Shown here one piece after another: positions 16,161-25,203 of a DNA stretch of 46,820 nucleotides; the first letter of the stretch is position 1, and the number at the start of each line of letters is the position of its first letter. Below the pieces are notes generated by a model that saw nothing but the letters and a program-made list of their open reading frames with translations, had not been told where the DNA came from and ran no database searches. This DNA is from JBCCDY01 sp039030555 (GTDB taxonomy: Bacteria; Bacteroidota; Bacteroidia; Cytophagales; Cyclobacteriaceae), in contig JBCCDY010000028.1 in the NCBI GenBank assembly GCA_039030555.1, forward strand, positions 1 to 46,820, written 5' to 3'. A program made the position numbers and the translations under genes.

Positions 16161-17213
16161 TTAAACCCCATCCAGTTTCATATCCAGACGTTCGCTAACA
16201 AAGGTTTTCTCTTTGGCTTCCATAGCTTCGCTTTCTTTCTTAAGCTCTGAATGGATAAAAGCTTTGTCTTTTAAAATAGCCGTTTCGAAGCGGTATTCTT
16301 CGGTTTCTAAGAGATGGTCGTAAGGCCCTTTTCGTGAGATGAGCTTTACAAATATGGGAGCTGTTTCAATCACAATGAAAAACAAAATGATAAACAGGTT
16401 CGACCACCAAATGGCATCGCTTTTAGTAGTTAATCGACTTAAAGCTTCAAGACGAGCAGCAGGCCCACCGATCTCAGTCTGTTCGAGAGCCGAGAGTTCG
16501 GCAAGGCCTGTAGTATTCAATCGGTTCAATTCTTCGTAATGTTCATTGATTAATGCAGTGTTTGTCTTGCTCAAAGTGTTCAGTTCCATATCAACCCGAT
16601 CTGCATCAGCTTTTTTGATTTTGTAAATTGGCCCGGCATTCCGTTTTCCACTTCCTCCCGTACCATCGGCTTCTTGTTGTGCGATCCTGTTAAGTTTATC
16701 CCTTAGAGCTGTTTTATCCCGGATTTCACTTTTCAGGACTTCGATTTTTTCATACAAGCCTTCTTTTTCCAAATCATATTTTTCTTTGACAAGACCTTCT
16801 TGCTCATTTCGGATTTCTTGCTTCATAGTGACCAATTCGGCATTGATCTCTTTTTCGAAGATCTTCAATTCCAGGGGTTTGGCAATAACTATCGAGATGA
16901 GGATGGCTAATGCTATTCGGGGAAGTGCCATTCCGATCTCACTCCAACGGTTCTCCTTTTTTCGCATACTCGATACGATATACCGGTCCAGGTTAAAGAT
17001 CATTAAGCCCCAAATCAACCCAAGAATAGAAGCAATGACGAGCTTATCAAATACGGTATAGAGCGCATAGCCTGCCGCAAGGGCAGCAAATAATCCTGTA
17101 AAAAATATGGTAGCACCAATGCCTACATATTTTTCATGATCCGTTTCAGTTTTTTCAAGCAGTCGAGGGTTTGTTCCGGAGCAATACCAGAAGAAGGTTT
17201 GGATTTTTTTCAT
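16161..17213 (-). CDS. DUF4407 membrane protein with long coiled coil
   Basis: 350 residues. It begins with the family hallmark FFWYCSGTNPRLLEK. Three N-terminal membrane helices follow (about 30-50, 55-73, 95-115) with the loop FNLDRYIVSSMRKKENRW. Residues about 120-260 form a charged coiled coil, and a fourth helix lies at about 268-290 (NLFIILFFIVIETAPIFVKL). This matches DUF4407, inner-membrane proteins of unknown role common in Bacteroidota. Its gene is single, with no obvious operon partner. Confidence 0.85.
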   Translation of the reverse strand: MKKIQTFFWYCSGTNPRLLEKTETDHEKYVGIGATIFFTGLFAALAAGYALYTVFDKLVIASILGLIWGLMIFNLDRYIVSSMRKKENRWSEIGMALPRIALAILISIVIAKPLELKIFEKEINAELVTMKQEIRNEQEGLVKEKYDLEKEGLYEKIEVLKSEIRDKTALRDKLNRIAQQEADGTGGSGKRNAGPIYKIKKADADRVDMELNTLSKTNTALINEHYEELNRLNTTGLAELSALEQTEIGGPAARLEALSRLTTKSDAIWWSNLFIILFFIVIETAPIFVKLISRKGPYDHLLETEEYRFETAILKDKAFIHSELKKESEAMEAKEKTFVSERLDMKLDGV

Positions 17214-17314
17214 GTGTTATAAACGTCTGATGTTCAGGAATATTGAGTTATGGTGGGAAAGTGATTTGGAAATGTTTATGAATTCGAATAAAATGTAGTT
17301 TAACCATTTAGACT

Positions 17315-17805
17315 ATGGCTAACAATATTCAGATCACTCAAGGCCAGCTTTCCGATGAAGCAGAGCTTTTCGGCCTTTATAAAAAAGTGGTTCAAGTTCC
17401 GGGAGGTATTATCAGAACACCTGAGGAGATTAGCCCGAATTACGTTCTGGATTTTCTTTCAAAATCAATGATGGGATCGTGGGAGAGATTCATGCTTATG
17501 TACCTAATCTTTTCGCATTCCAGCATATTCTTTCGGATTTGACGATCGTGGTCAATCCTGATTATCATGGCCGGGGAATAGGAAGGACACTTTTTGAAAC
17601 ATTTTTAAAAATCGTTCAGAAGGATTTTGGCCATATTCTTAGAGTAGAGTTATATGTTCGGGAGCATAATTCGAAGAATGTAGCATTCTATGAAAAGCTC
17701 GGGTTTCGAAATGAAGGACGACAAGAGAATAAGATATTTACGTCAAGTTCAACTTTTGAGACACCTTTGCATATGGCTTGGTTTAATCCGACTTATATCA
17801 ATTAA
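17315..17805 (+). pseudogene. GNAT acetyltransferase gene broken by an internal deletion/frameshift
   Basis: Two halves of one GNAT protein lie in different frames. Frame one from 17315 gives the N-terminal part (GLYKKVVQVPGGIIRTPEEI, VLDFLSKS). The other frame resumes with NDGIVGEIHAYVPN near 17467 and runs to 17805 through the acetyl-CoA loop (NPDYHGRGIGRTLF) and the VREHNSKNVAFYEKLGF motif. Family members usually have about ten more residues between these parts, so a short out-of-frame deletion rather than a single-base error is likely. The second half could start at GTG 17479 but would lack the first part of the fold. Probably non-functional. Confidence 0.72.
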
Positions 17806-17854
17806 GCTAGATAAGTGTCAATGGGTATTACAGAGTTGAATAAGGAAATACCAT

Positions 17855-18448
17855 CTAGTCTATTTTAATTTTCTGAACTAAAAATTCTTCTCCATTCCAA
17901 TCGAGTTTGACCATATAATCGATGTTTTTATTATAATACTTGGGCTGCATATTGGTATGAAGGCCGACCATGACGTGATCCTGTTCAAGGTGATAAAAAA
18001 CATCTTTTTGATATTGTTCGGGTTCTGAAAACTGGTTTTCCAAATCGAAAAAGTCATTGACGGTTAATTTGGGAAGTGTATTCACTTTTTCTATTGGGGA
18101 TTTGTTTAAATCCCATGTTTCAATCATTAACATTTCATCTTCTTCGACATACGAAAGTAAAATTGGCTCCTGATTTTCTCTTTCAAGTAATAATAGTTCT
18201 ACAATCGTATTTAAAGACTTTGAGACGAATCGAAGGCTATTTGAAGTGATTTCATCAATACCCCAGTTTTTAGAAGCCTTTTGGTTCTTTAACTTATTAA
18301 GCTCCTTTTGGGTAATTCCTTCCTGTGTTTTGTCGAATACTTCCACAGGGATTTTATCCAAATACTGCCTTATAACGATGCCCTCCTGTGCTATTGATAC
18401 ATTCAAACAAAGGAAAAAGGCTACCGTAAATGCGATTTTCGAATTCAT
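17855..18448 (-). CDS. Exported hypothetical protein
   Basis: 197 residues. A Sec signal peptide (about 1-20, FFLCLNVSIAQ) is followed by a soluble mixed alpha/beta sequence with no recognised domain. Visible features are an acidic middle (LLSYVEEDEMLMIETW) and a C-terminal pair of strands (YMVKLDWNGEEFLVQKIKID). It is expected to be periplasmic or secreted. Flanked by a broken GNAT gene and a channel gene on the other strand. No function is suggested. Confidence 0.6.
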   Translation of the reverse strand: MNSKIAFTVAFFLCLNVSIAQEGIVIRQYLDKIPVEVFDKTQEGITQKELNKLKNQKASKNWGIDEITSNSLRFVSKSLNTIVELLLLERENQEPILLSYVEEDEMLMIETWDLNKSPIEKVNTLPKLTVNDFFDLENQFSEPEQYQKDVFYHLEQDHVMVGLHTNMQPKYYNKNIDYMVKLDWNGEEFLVQKIKID

Positions 18449-18581
18449 GAAATGAAATTAAGTATTTATTTCAACGTGATTATACCCATATACTTTCAAA
18501 TTAATAAGATGTTAGGTATCGTGTTTTAATCTTTATTTTAAGTTTGATGAAAGAATAAAACAGATGAATATTTAATCAGTG

Positions 18582-19343
18582 ATGATTAGACAGGAACTCA
18601 AAAAGGTAGCGCAGCAAAACTCAGCCTTTAAACTTAGAGGGTTGGATAATACTCGCATTGAAGCTTTAAGTGATGGCGTATTTGCCCTTTCCATCGCCCT
18701 ACTATTAATTTCGACAGACATTCCTAAAACGTACGATCAATTATTAATCTTCATCAATGATTTCGTGCCTTTTGCCGTTACGATCACACTACTTATATTA
18801 GTTTGGTATGAGCATTATCTTTTTTTCGTAAGATACGGTTTTAGGGGGCCAGGAATAGTGGCGTTAAACACTGTTTTGCTGGTTTTGGTACTATTTTACG
18901 TTTATCCCCTCAAATTTCTTTTTAGTGTACTGTATAAATTATTTACGGGGTTACTCACTCGTGATCAAGCCGTTTTAGATGAACTATTTACGGTTGCCAT
19001 TTTAGTGGAAAATGCTCCTTCTTTAATGGTATTGTATGGCTTAGGAGCTTGCGCTGTGTTTTTGACCTTGGTAATGATGTATCTGATTGCTTTGAAAAAG
19101 AAGGACTCTTTGGAATTAAGTACTATGGAGGTTTTTGATACAAAATCACGTATATACGATAACTTACTGATGGCATCAGTTCCATTTTGTTCAGCTATGT
19201 TTGCGCTGTTTGATTTAGGCGGTAAACCCGCGACCACATTTACCCTTTCGGGCCTTATTTACATGGCTTACGCTATCCTGATGCCAGGTTTTGGTATGCT
19301 TAGAGGAAAGAAAAGGAAGAAGTTGATTTCTAGTCTAACATAA
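18582..19343 (+). CDS. TMEM175-type (DUF1211) membrane channel protein
   Basis: 253 residues from ATG 18582; a GTG one codon upstream (18579) is an alternative. The first membrane helix carries the family signature RIEALSDGVFALSIALLLI (usual form R..AFSDGVFAI), followed by about five more helices (PFAVTITLLILVWYEHYLFF, IVALNTVLLVLVLFYVY and others). Prokaryotic TMEM175 proteins form potassium-selective leak channels from four subunits with one such unit each. Leu replaces Phe before SDG here. It converges on the trp operon and ends in a strong palindrome. Confidence 0.8.
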   Translation: MIRQELKKVAQQNSAFKLRGLDNTRIEALSDGVFALSIALLLISTDIPKTYDQLLIFINDFVPFAVTITLLILVWYEHYLFFVRYGFRGPGIVALNTVLLVLVLFYVYPLKFLFSVLYKLFTGLLTRDQAVLDELFTVAILVENAPSLMVLYGLGACAVFLTLVMMYLIALKKKDSLELSTMEVFDTKSRIYDNLLMASVPFCSAMFALFDLGGKPATTFTLSGLIYMAYAILMPGFGMLRGKKRKKLISSLT

Positions 19344-19375
19344 GACATCCGATATTTTCAAAATATCGGATGTCT
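19343..19375. terminator. Hairpin between convergent TMEM175 and DAHP synthase genes
   Basis: A perfect 16-bp inverted repeat with a one-base centre (AGACATCCGATATTTT, C, then its complement). It starts at the stop codon of the channel gene and lies 32 bases past the last gene of the trp operon. No U-tract follows, so it would stop transcription weakly or protect 3' ends from both sides. Confidence 0.6.
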
Positions 19376-19407
19376 GCATTGAAAAGGGTTTATAGTATTT
19401 GTGTAAA

Positions 19408-20418
19408 CTAGAAACCCTCCCTTAACTTAAAAGTAGCCCTTATTTTTCGGATCAGTTCAGAAGAATCGTTGAAATCAATAGTCTGTTGAGCGTCGGAATA
19501 AGCTTTGTCAGGTATTGGATGTGTTTCATAGATCACCCCATCAGCGCCAGCCATGATACTCGCTAAAGCCATCGGTTCTACATAATCTCTCAATCCTATT
19601 CCGTGAGAAGGGTCTGAAATCACAGGTAAATGGGACTTTTCTTTAAGTATTGGAATCGCATTTAGATCGAGTGTGTTTCTGGTGGCCTTTTCATAAGTCC
19701 TTATCCCTCTTTCGCACAACATGATCTTTTCATTTCCGCCTGAAAATATGTACTCTGCGGAGGCCAACAACTCATCAATTGTTCCTGAAATCCCTCTTTT
19801 CAGTAATACGGGCTTGTCAACTTTGCCCAATTCATCCAGAAGGTTAAAATTCTGAGTATTTCTGGCTCCAACCTGAAAAATATCAACATAAGGCAGCATA
19901 GGCTCAATCTGTGAGACCTGCATTACTTCTGTGATGATCTTAATTCCGGCTTCTTTAGTTTTTTTATACCACAACTGAAGGCCTTCTAAGCCTAAGCCCC
20001 TGAAAGCATAAGGTGAACTACGAGGCTTGAAAACCCCACCCCGCATAATCCTTACATTATTTTCTTTCAAGTGCGTAATGGTTTTATCGATCTGTTCCTC
20101 CCCTTCAATAGAGCAGGGCCCTGCCATAACTGAGATATCCTTTTCATCAATCACTACATCATCGCCCAGGTCAATTTCCGTTGCATTGACTTTCCATTTC
20201 CTGGAAACAAATTTTGAACTATCTGAAACGATATGAATGTCTAATATTCCTGGTGTTCCACCAATATCACGTATGTCGAAGTCGTTTTTACTGATGCCTA
20301 CCAAGTAATTTCCTTTTTGGGTGCTCACCTCGTTAGCTTTGAAGTGAATGGAGTCAAGCTTTTTCAGGATATTGCTTTTATCACTATCGCTAATATTCTT
20401 TTCTAATGTAATGATCAT
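19408..20418 (-). CDS. aroF: 3-deoxy-7-phosphoheptulonate (DAHP) synthase, type I-beta
   Basis: 336 residues. It condenses phosphoenolpyruvate and erythrose 4-phosphate, the first step of the shikimate pathway. Residues about 1-68 form the ferredoxin-like regulatory domain found in allosteric type I-beta enzymes. The catalytic barrel follows: SVMAGPCSIEGEEQ, MRGGVFKPRSSPYAFRG, QVGARNTQNF, KRGISGTIDE, CERGIRTYE, DPSHGIGLRDYV and ADGVIYETHP all match. It is the last gene of the trp operon and overlaps trpA by 4 bases. This couples precursor supply to tryptophan control and suggests, without proving it, a tryptophan-dedicated isoenzyme. Confidence 0.93.
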   Translation of the reverse strand: MIITLEKNISDSDKSNILKKLDSIHFKANEVSTQKGNYLVGISKNDFDIRDIGGTPGILDIHIVSDSSKFVSRKWKVNATEIDLGDDVVIDEKDISVMAGPCSIEGEEQIDKTITHLKENNVRIMRGGVFKPRSSPYAFRGLGLEGLQLWYKKTKEAGIKIITEVMQVSQIEPMLPYVDIFQVGARNTQNFNLLDELGKVDKPVLLKRGISGTIDELLASAEYIFSGGNEKIMLCERGIRTYEKATRNTLDLNAIPILKEKSHLPVISDPSHGIGLRDYVEPMALASIMAGADGVIYETHPIPDKAYSDAQQTIDFNDSSELIRKIRATFKLREGF

Positions 20419-21206
20419 GATACTCCTCTTATACTTTTTATGAACTGGTCAATATCTTCTTTAAGGTTTTTACTTTCTTTCAATAAGTTAATGAATGCGC
20501 TACCGATAATAGCACCACCGGAATACTTGCAGGCTGTTTTAAAAGATTCATGGTTGGAAATTCCAAAACCAACAATACCTGGGTTGTTCAACTTTAAATC
20601 ATTGATCCGTTTGAAGTAACTGATCTGTTCTTCTGTGATACCCTTTCTTGCCCCTGTTGTTCCCGCAGTAGCTACTAAATAGATAAAACCATTAGAAATT
20701 TGGTCAATCTCTTTAATTCGTTTTTCAGAAGTCTGTGGAGTGACCAGAAATACGTTGACTAGCCCAGAATCCTCATAAGCCTCTTTGTAATAGGATTGGT
20801 ATTCATACATTGGTACGTCTGGGAGAATCGTTCCCGAAACCCCAATAGCGCTACACCTATCTAAAAACTTCTGAAATCCGTACTGGACAACTGGATTCAG
20901 ATAACCCATTAATACAATGGGTATTTCAAGCTTATCTTTAATAGACTCAAGCTGGTCGAGGATTTTATCTATAGTGATACCATTATTGATGGCGACCGCA
21001 TTGCTTTCCTGAATCGTAGGGCCATCAGCGATAGGATCTGAAAATGGCATACCGATTTCAACTAAATCTGCTCCGGAATCCTGAAGGGCTAGAAGTACTT
21101 CAGTGGTATCTTCAAGTTTAGGAAAGCCAGCGGTAAAAAATACAGAGAGAATATCTTTCTTCTCCCGAAAAAGCAGTTGCAGTTTGTTTTCTGTTGTTTG
21201 GATCAT
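20415..21206 (-). CDS. trpA: Tryptophan synthase alpha chain
   Basis: 263 residues, normal length. It cleaves indole-3-glycerol phosphate to indole and glyceraldehyde 3-phosphate in the alpha2-beta2 complex. VEIGMPFSDPIADGP gives the catalytic Glu50 and Asp61 (Salmonella Glu49, Asp60). The phosphate-binding segments GTTGARKG and VGFGISNHES are intact. Its start lies 71 bases after the AbrB-like gene that separates it from trpB, an unusual break of the normal trpB-trpA adjacency. It overlaps the DAHP synthase start by 4 bases. Confidence 0.96.
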   Translation of the reverse strand: MIQTTENKLQLLFREKKDILSVFFTAGFPKLEDTTEVLLALQDSGADLVEIGMPFSDPIADGPTIQESNAVAINNGITIDKILDQLESIKDKLEIPIVLMGYLNPVVQYGFQKFLDRCSAIGVSGTILPDVPMYEYQSYYKEAYEDSGLVNVFLVTPQTSEKRIKEIDQISNGFIYLVATAGTTGARKGITEEQISYFKRINDLKLNNPGIVGFGISNHESFKTACKYSGGAIIGSAFINLLKESKNLKEDIDQFIKSIRGVS

Positions 21207-21257
21207 TGCTAATAACTTGATTTTGTTAAGACAAAACGATCAGATTCTCTTCTTTTA

Positions 21258-21277
21258 CGATGGGTTTGAACCCATCG
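21258..21277. repeat. REP-like hairpin between AbrB-like gene and trpA
   Basis: CGATGGGTT, TG, AACCCATCG: a perfect 9-bp stem with a two-base loop. This GATGGGTTxxAACCCATC form is the kind of short interspersed palindrome seen repeatedly in Cytophagales genomes. It abuts the AbrB-like stop codon, so it may serve as a weak attenuator or mRNA stabiliser. Confidence 0.55.
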
Positions 21278-21538
21278 CTACCCAATATCCTCTTCTGTTT
21301 TTTTATTGTAATATTTTTGAGTCTCCTGATCTTCTACGTCAGACTTCATATTGTAATAGATTTCAGATTTTCTTTTTTTAGCTTCTTTCAGCCTCGATTG
21401 AAAATCAGATATGGGCTTCAACAAGATACCTTCACCCGTTAAAATCATATCGATTTTTTCTGAATGGAACTTGTCGAGGTACGATTCAGGTAAGATGATT
21501 CCCTTATTATTTCCTATATTTCTAATGTTCGTTTCCAT
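21278..21538 (-). CDS. AbrB/MazE-type (SpoVT-AbrB) DNA-binding protein inside the trp operon
   Basis: 86 residues. Residues about 1-45 are a swapped-hairpin AbrB/MazE domain (IRNIGNNKGIILPESYL, then IDMILTGEGILLKPI). The C-terminal half is charged, as in MazE antitoxins that wrap around MazF. No MazF/PemK-type toxin is next to it: it sits between trpB (33-base gap) and trpA (71-base gap). It could be a stranded antitoxin or a local autoregulator riding on the trp transcript. The domain call is solid; the role is not. Confidence 0.72.
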   Translation of the reverse strand: METNIRNIGNNKGIILPESYLDKFHSEKIDMILTGEGILLKPISDFQSRLKEAKKRKSEIYYNMKSDVEDQETQKYYNKKTEEDIG

Positions 21539-21571
21539 ATTTCTGAATCATTACAATCTTTTATTCCAACT

Positions 21572-22771
21572 TTAATACTTCCCCCACTTGATGTAAGTAT
21601 CCAGGTCCTTATCGCCTCTGCCTGAAAGATTTATCACTACGATGTCGTCTTTTTTGAATTCTATTTTATCGAGGACAGCTAAGGCGTGAGAAGTTTCGAT
21701 AGCAGGAATGATTCCTTCAGTCCGACTTAAGAAAATCCCAGCGTTCATGGCTTCCTCATCTGTGGCATTATAGAATTCACCTCTTCTGGACTGAAATAAA
21801 TGTGCATGCAAGGGACCGATACCTGGGTAATCCAATCCGGCAGAAATGGAATAAGGTTCGATGACCTGTCCATCTTCGGTTTGCATCAATAAGGTTTTAC
21901 TTCCGTGTAGAACCCCTGATCGTCCTGCAGCAGTGGTAGCAGCTGTTTCTCCTGAATCGACTCCATGTCCGGCAGCTTCAACGGCAATCAATCTGGTTTT
22001 CTCAGAATCCAGAAAGTGATAATAAGATCCCGCTGCATTACTTCCACCTCCAACACAAGCTATGACTGCATCAGGCTCTGATGTGCCTTCATATTCCAGT
22101 AACTGGCTCTTAATTTCTTCACTAATCACAGATTGGAACCTGGTGATCATATCTGGGTAGGGGTGTGGCCCTACCACGGAGCCAATGATGTAATGTGTAT
22201 CAGTCGGGTGCGTGATCCAATGTCGCATGGCTTCGTTTGTAGCATCCTTCAGTGTTTTGTTTCCACTTTTAGCTGGAATAACTTCGGCACCGAGAATTCT
22301 CATTCGCTCGACATTAGGGCGCTGGCGCTCCATATCCAACTCACCCATATAAACGATACACTCCATGTCCATCAATGCACACACAGTCGCTGTAGCCACT
22401 CCATGCTGACCTGCGCCTGTTTCCGCAATGATTTTCTGTTTGCCCAATTTTCTCGCTAAAATAATCTGGCCTACGGTATTGTTAACCTTATGTGCCCCTG
22501 TATGGCAAAGATCTTCTCGTTTCAGGTAGATCTTTGTTTGATACTTTTCAGAGAGTCTGGATGCAAAGTACAGTGGTGTTGGTCTACCTACGAAATCTTT
22601 CAGTAAGTGATTAAACTCTTTTTGAAAGCTTTCTTCGTAGATAATGCTTAGGTATTGCTTTTTTAGTTCTTCAATATTCGGATGAAGCATTTCAGGAACA
22701 AAAGCTCCTCCGAACTCACCATAATACCCATTCTCATCTACCGAAAACTTTGACTGTTCAAGCAATTCCAT
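21572..22771 (-). CDS. trpB: Tryptophan synthase beta chain
   Basis: 399 residues, standard trpB1 type. It joins indole and serine to tryptophan using pyridoxal phosphate. Lys95 in HTGAHKVNN is the PLP lysine (Salmonella Lys87). CVGGGSNAAGSYYHF binds the PLP phosphate, and GETAATTAAGRSGVLHGS and LDYPGIGPLHAHL are intact. The start overlaps the end of trpF by 14 bases, implying coupled translation. The C-terminus is complete. Confidence 0.97.
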   Translation of the reverse strand: MELLEQSKFSVDENGYYGEFGGAFVPEMLHPNIEELKKQYLSIIYEESFQKEFNHLLKDFVGRPTPLYFASRLSEKYQTKIYLKREDLCHTGAHKVNNTVGQIILARKLGKQKIIAETGAGQHGVATATVCALMDMECIVYMGELDMERQRPNVERMRILGAEVIPAKSGNKTLKDATNEAMRHWITHPTDTHYIIGSVVGPHPYPDMITRFQSVISEEIKSQLLEYEGTSEPDAVIACVGGGSNAAGSYYHFLDSEKTRLIAVEAAGHGVDSGETAATTAAGRSGVLHGSKTLLMQTEDGQVIEPYSISAGLDYPGIGPLHAHLFQSRRGEFYNATDEEAMNAGIFLSRTEGIIPAIETSHALAVLDKIEFKKDDIVVINLSGRGDKDLDTYIKWGKY

Positions 22772-23393
22772 ATTCTTTCAGTTTCGTAAATAACACTTCT
22801 AATCTCTTTTTGTCTTTCAAAGCAGGACTTATTTCAAATCGACTGTTTAAGTCAATACCAATAAATCTATTATGCTTTTCTTTTAATTTTTTAATATCTG
22901 CGGCACTATCTTCATCAATTCCACCACTTAAAAAAAAAGGGGTTTCTAGTTTATATTTATCCAGGACTTCCCAATTAAATTTTACCCCTGAACCCCCATG
23001 ATCTTTTGTTTTGGTGTCGAATAGGAAATAATCGACCGTATTTTCGTATTGATTAAGTTTATCAAAATTAAAATCTTCTGAGATTCCAAAAGCTTTCAAA
23101 AGCTTATGGCCTTTTGATTTTAGTTCGCTGCAATATTCAGGGCTTTCATTTCCATGCAGTTGAATGAAATCAAATTTATGCTCTCGATCTAATTCCAGGA
23201 TTTCTTCCACCTTCGCATTGACGAAAACACCGACTTTAGATACTTCAGAAGATACATAAAGATCGTTTCCACCAACATATCTCGGTGATCGATCATAAAA
23301 AATGAAACCCATTAGATCAGGTTTTAATCCATCAATTTCCAGGATATTTTCCTGCTCTCGCATTCCACAAACTTTGATCTGGAGTTTTTCCAT
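22758..23393 (-). CDS. trpF: Phosphoribosylanthranilate isomerase
   Basis: 211 residues. It catalyses the Amadori rearrangement of phosphoribosylanthranilate to CdRP. KVCGM at the start carries the catalytic Cys9. FIFYDRSPRYV, FIQLHGNESPEYC and the general-acid Asp in FLFDTKTKDHGGSGVKFNW follow, with SGGIDEDSA binding phosphate. It is separate from trpC (5-base gap), not fused as in enterobacteria, and overlaps trpB by 14 bases. Confidence 0.95.
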   Translation of the reverse strand: MEKLQIKVCGMREQENILEIDGLKPDLMGFIFYDRSPRYVGGNDLYVSSEVSKVGVFVNAKVEEILELDREHKFDFIQLHGNESPEYCSELKSKGHKLLKAFGISEDFNFDKLNQYENTVDYFLFDTKTKDHGGSGVKFNWEVLDKYKLETPFFLSGGIDEDSAADIKKLKEKHNRFIGIDLNSRFEISPALKDKKRLEVLFTKLKEYGIA

Positions 23394-23398
23394 TAGTA

Positions 23399-24205
23399 CT
23401 ACGCCAATTGGGCTTCAAGTTTCTGTAGTTGATCGATGAATTTCATGCAGGCACGTTCAGGGCGCCCGTGTTTCATAAAGAGTTCGCCAATTAAAAAGCC
23501 ATGGTATCCAGCAGACCTAAGCCTTAATACGTCTTCAGGCGTTTTGATACCACTCTCCGATATTTTTACAGCTGCCCTTGGGAGATGATCAAACATTTCT
23601 ACCGAATTTTCGAGAGAAACCTCCATTGTTTTTAAGTTTCTATTGTTAATACCCAGGATGTTAGAAGCCTTCAAAACTTCATCTGTAATTTCTTCTTTAG
23701 AATGGATTTCAAGGAGAACTTCCAGCCCTAAATTTTTTGCAAATTCAGCTAAACTTGTTAATTGTTTTTCATCAAGGGCCGCAGCGATAAGCAGAATAGC
23801 ATCCGCTCCGATAGACTTGGCTTCAATAATCTGGTATTCATCGAGGATAAAGTCTTTTCTTAGAATTGGACAGAAATTGAACTTTCGTGCTACGGTCAAA
23901 TCTCCATTCTTTCCTCCGAAATATTTAGAATCGGTTAAAATGGAAAGTGCTGAAGCCCCGGATTGCATATAACCTATTGAAGTTCGTTCAATAGAAACAT
24001 TCAAATTGATGGATGGGTTTGAAGGAGATCTCCTTTTGATCTCTGCAATGATTCCTGATTTATCAGACCGGGTAACATATTTTGAAAGAGAAATGGGTTG
24101 AGTTTCGTAGAATAGACTTTTTTCAAGGAGTTTAATAGGATACAACTCTTTTTTCTCGTTTACTTCTTTTCGTTTATGTGCTACAATTTCTTCTAGGATT
24201 GTCAT
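23399..24205 (-). CDS. trpC: Indole-3-glycerol phosphate synthase
   Basis: 268 residues, full length and monofunctional. It converts CdRP to indole-3-glycerol phosphate. The signature GIIAEIKRRSPSNPSIN contains the catalytic lysine, LRKDFILDEYQIIEAKSIGA follows, and the phosphate site is in KISESGIKTPEDV and GFLIGELFM. It overlaps trpD by 4 bases (ATGA) and is followed by trpF after 5 bases. Confidence 0.96.
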   Translation of the reverse strand: MTILEEIVAHKRKEVNEKKELYPIKLLEKSLFYETQPISLSKYVTRSDKSGIIAEIKRRSPSNPSINLNVSIERTSIGYMQSGASALSILTDSKYFGGKNGDLTVARKFNFCPILRKDFILDEYQIIEAKSIGADAILLIAAALDEKQLTSLAEFAKNLGLEVLLEIHSKEEITDEVLKASNILGINNRNLKTMEVSLENSVEMFDHLPRAAVKISESGIKTPEDVLRLRSAGYHGFLIGELFMKHGRPERACMKFIDQLQKLEAQLA

Positions 24206-25203
24206 AATTTTTTATTCAGTTCTATCAGGTTTTTGAAGGCTTTATATGCTTTTCCAGACTCTAAAGATTCTTTAGCCAGTTGAACAGATGCCTCCAATGT
24301 ATCTGCTTTTCCACAGGTATAAAGTGTGAGTCCGGCATTAGCTAAAACCACATTTTTTTGAGCGTCGTTTGATTTATTTTGAAGGATATTAAGGAATATA
24401 TCAGCAGATTCTCCCACGGTATCTCCACCATGAAGGTCTTTTTGCGTCAGATCGTTTAAACCAAAGTCTTTAGCTTGTAAAACAGTATCCGTAGTGTTTG
24501 AGATTATCTTTGAAGGACTTGTTAGAGATATCTCGTCATAACCGTCGAGCGTATGAACAATGCTATAATTCTTATGGGTATTCTGATAAATGTATCCGTA
24601 AAGCCTGGCTAATTCCTGATTAAAAACACCCACTAACTGATTGGCTGGTTTCGCTGGATTGACCATAGGTCCAAGCATATTGAAAAAGGTTTTAACCCCG
24701 AGTTCTTTTCGGATCGGAGCAACATTTTTCATCGCCGGGTGAAATAGAGGTGCGTGTAGAAAACAAATGTTAGCTTCATCCAGTGACTTACGGAGGTGAT
24801 CTGTATCATTGGTGAACGTATACCCTAAATGTTCTAGTAAATTAGAAGAGCCTGAAATACTGGAAACCCCGTAGTTTCCATGTTTTGATACCGCTTGTCC
24901 CGCTCCAGCCACTACAAAAGAGGCTGTAGTGGAAATGTTGAATGTATTCTTGCCATCACCTCCCGTTCCGCAAAGGTCAACTACGGATTTCCCATCGAAA
25001 TCGACCGGTATGCACAATTCCAACATCGCATCCCTAAAGCCTTCGAGTTCTTTAACGGTGATATTTCGCATTAAGTAAACGGTAAGAAAGGCTGCAATTT
25101 GGCTATGATTATAATCTCCTTGGGCAAGCTTAATCAATGTATCTTTAGCCTGCTGTTTATCCAGTGCGTGATAATCAAATAGCTGATTTAAAATATCTTT
25201 CAT
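24202..25203 (-). CDS. trpD: Anthranilate phosphoribosyltransferase
   Basis: 333 residues. It transfers phosphoribosyl from PRPP to anthranilate. DLCGTGGDGKNTFNISTTAS is the PRPP-binding glycine loop. HGNYGVSSISGSSNLLEHLG and FLHAPLFHPAMKNVAPIRKE complete the active site. It is not fused to trpG. The gap to trpG upstream is 292 bases and carries palindromic repeats, so this gene may have its own weak initiation region. Confidence 0.96.
   Translation of the reverse strand: MKDILNQLFDYHALDKQQAKDTLIKLAQGDYNHSQIAAFLTVYLMRNITVKELEGFRDAMLELCIPVDFDGKSVVDLCGTGGDGKNTFNISTTASFVVAGAGQAVSKHGNYGVSSISGSSNLLEHLGYTFTNDTDHLRKSLDEANICFLHAPLFHPAMKNVAPIRKELGVKTFFNMLGPMVNPAKPANQLVGVFNQELARLYGYIYQNTHKNYSIVHTLDGYDEISLTSPSKIISNTTDTVLQAKDFGLNDLTQKDLHGGDTVGESADIFLNILQNKSNDAQKNVVLANAGLTLYTCGKADTLEASVQLAKESLESGKAYKAFKNLIELNKKL

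Noticed and set aside
21251..21280. GGGTTTGAACCC resembling a tRNA T-arm
   Set aside because: It is only a simple hairpin; no acceptor, D or anticodon arms surround it.
22133..22459. 108-codon plus-strand frame opposite trpB
   Set aside because: Antisense shadow of a highly conserved gene; the translation has no family-like features.
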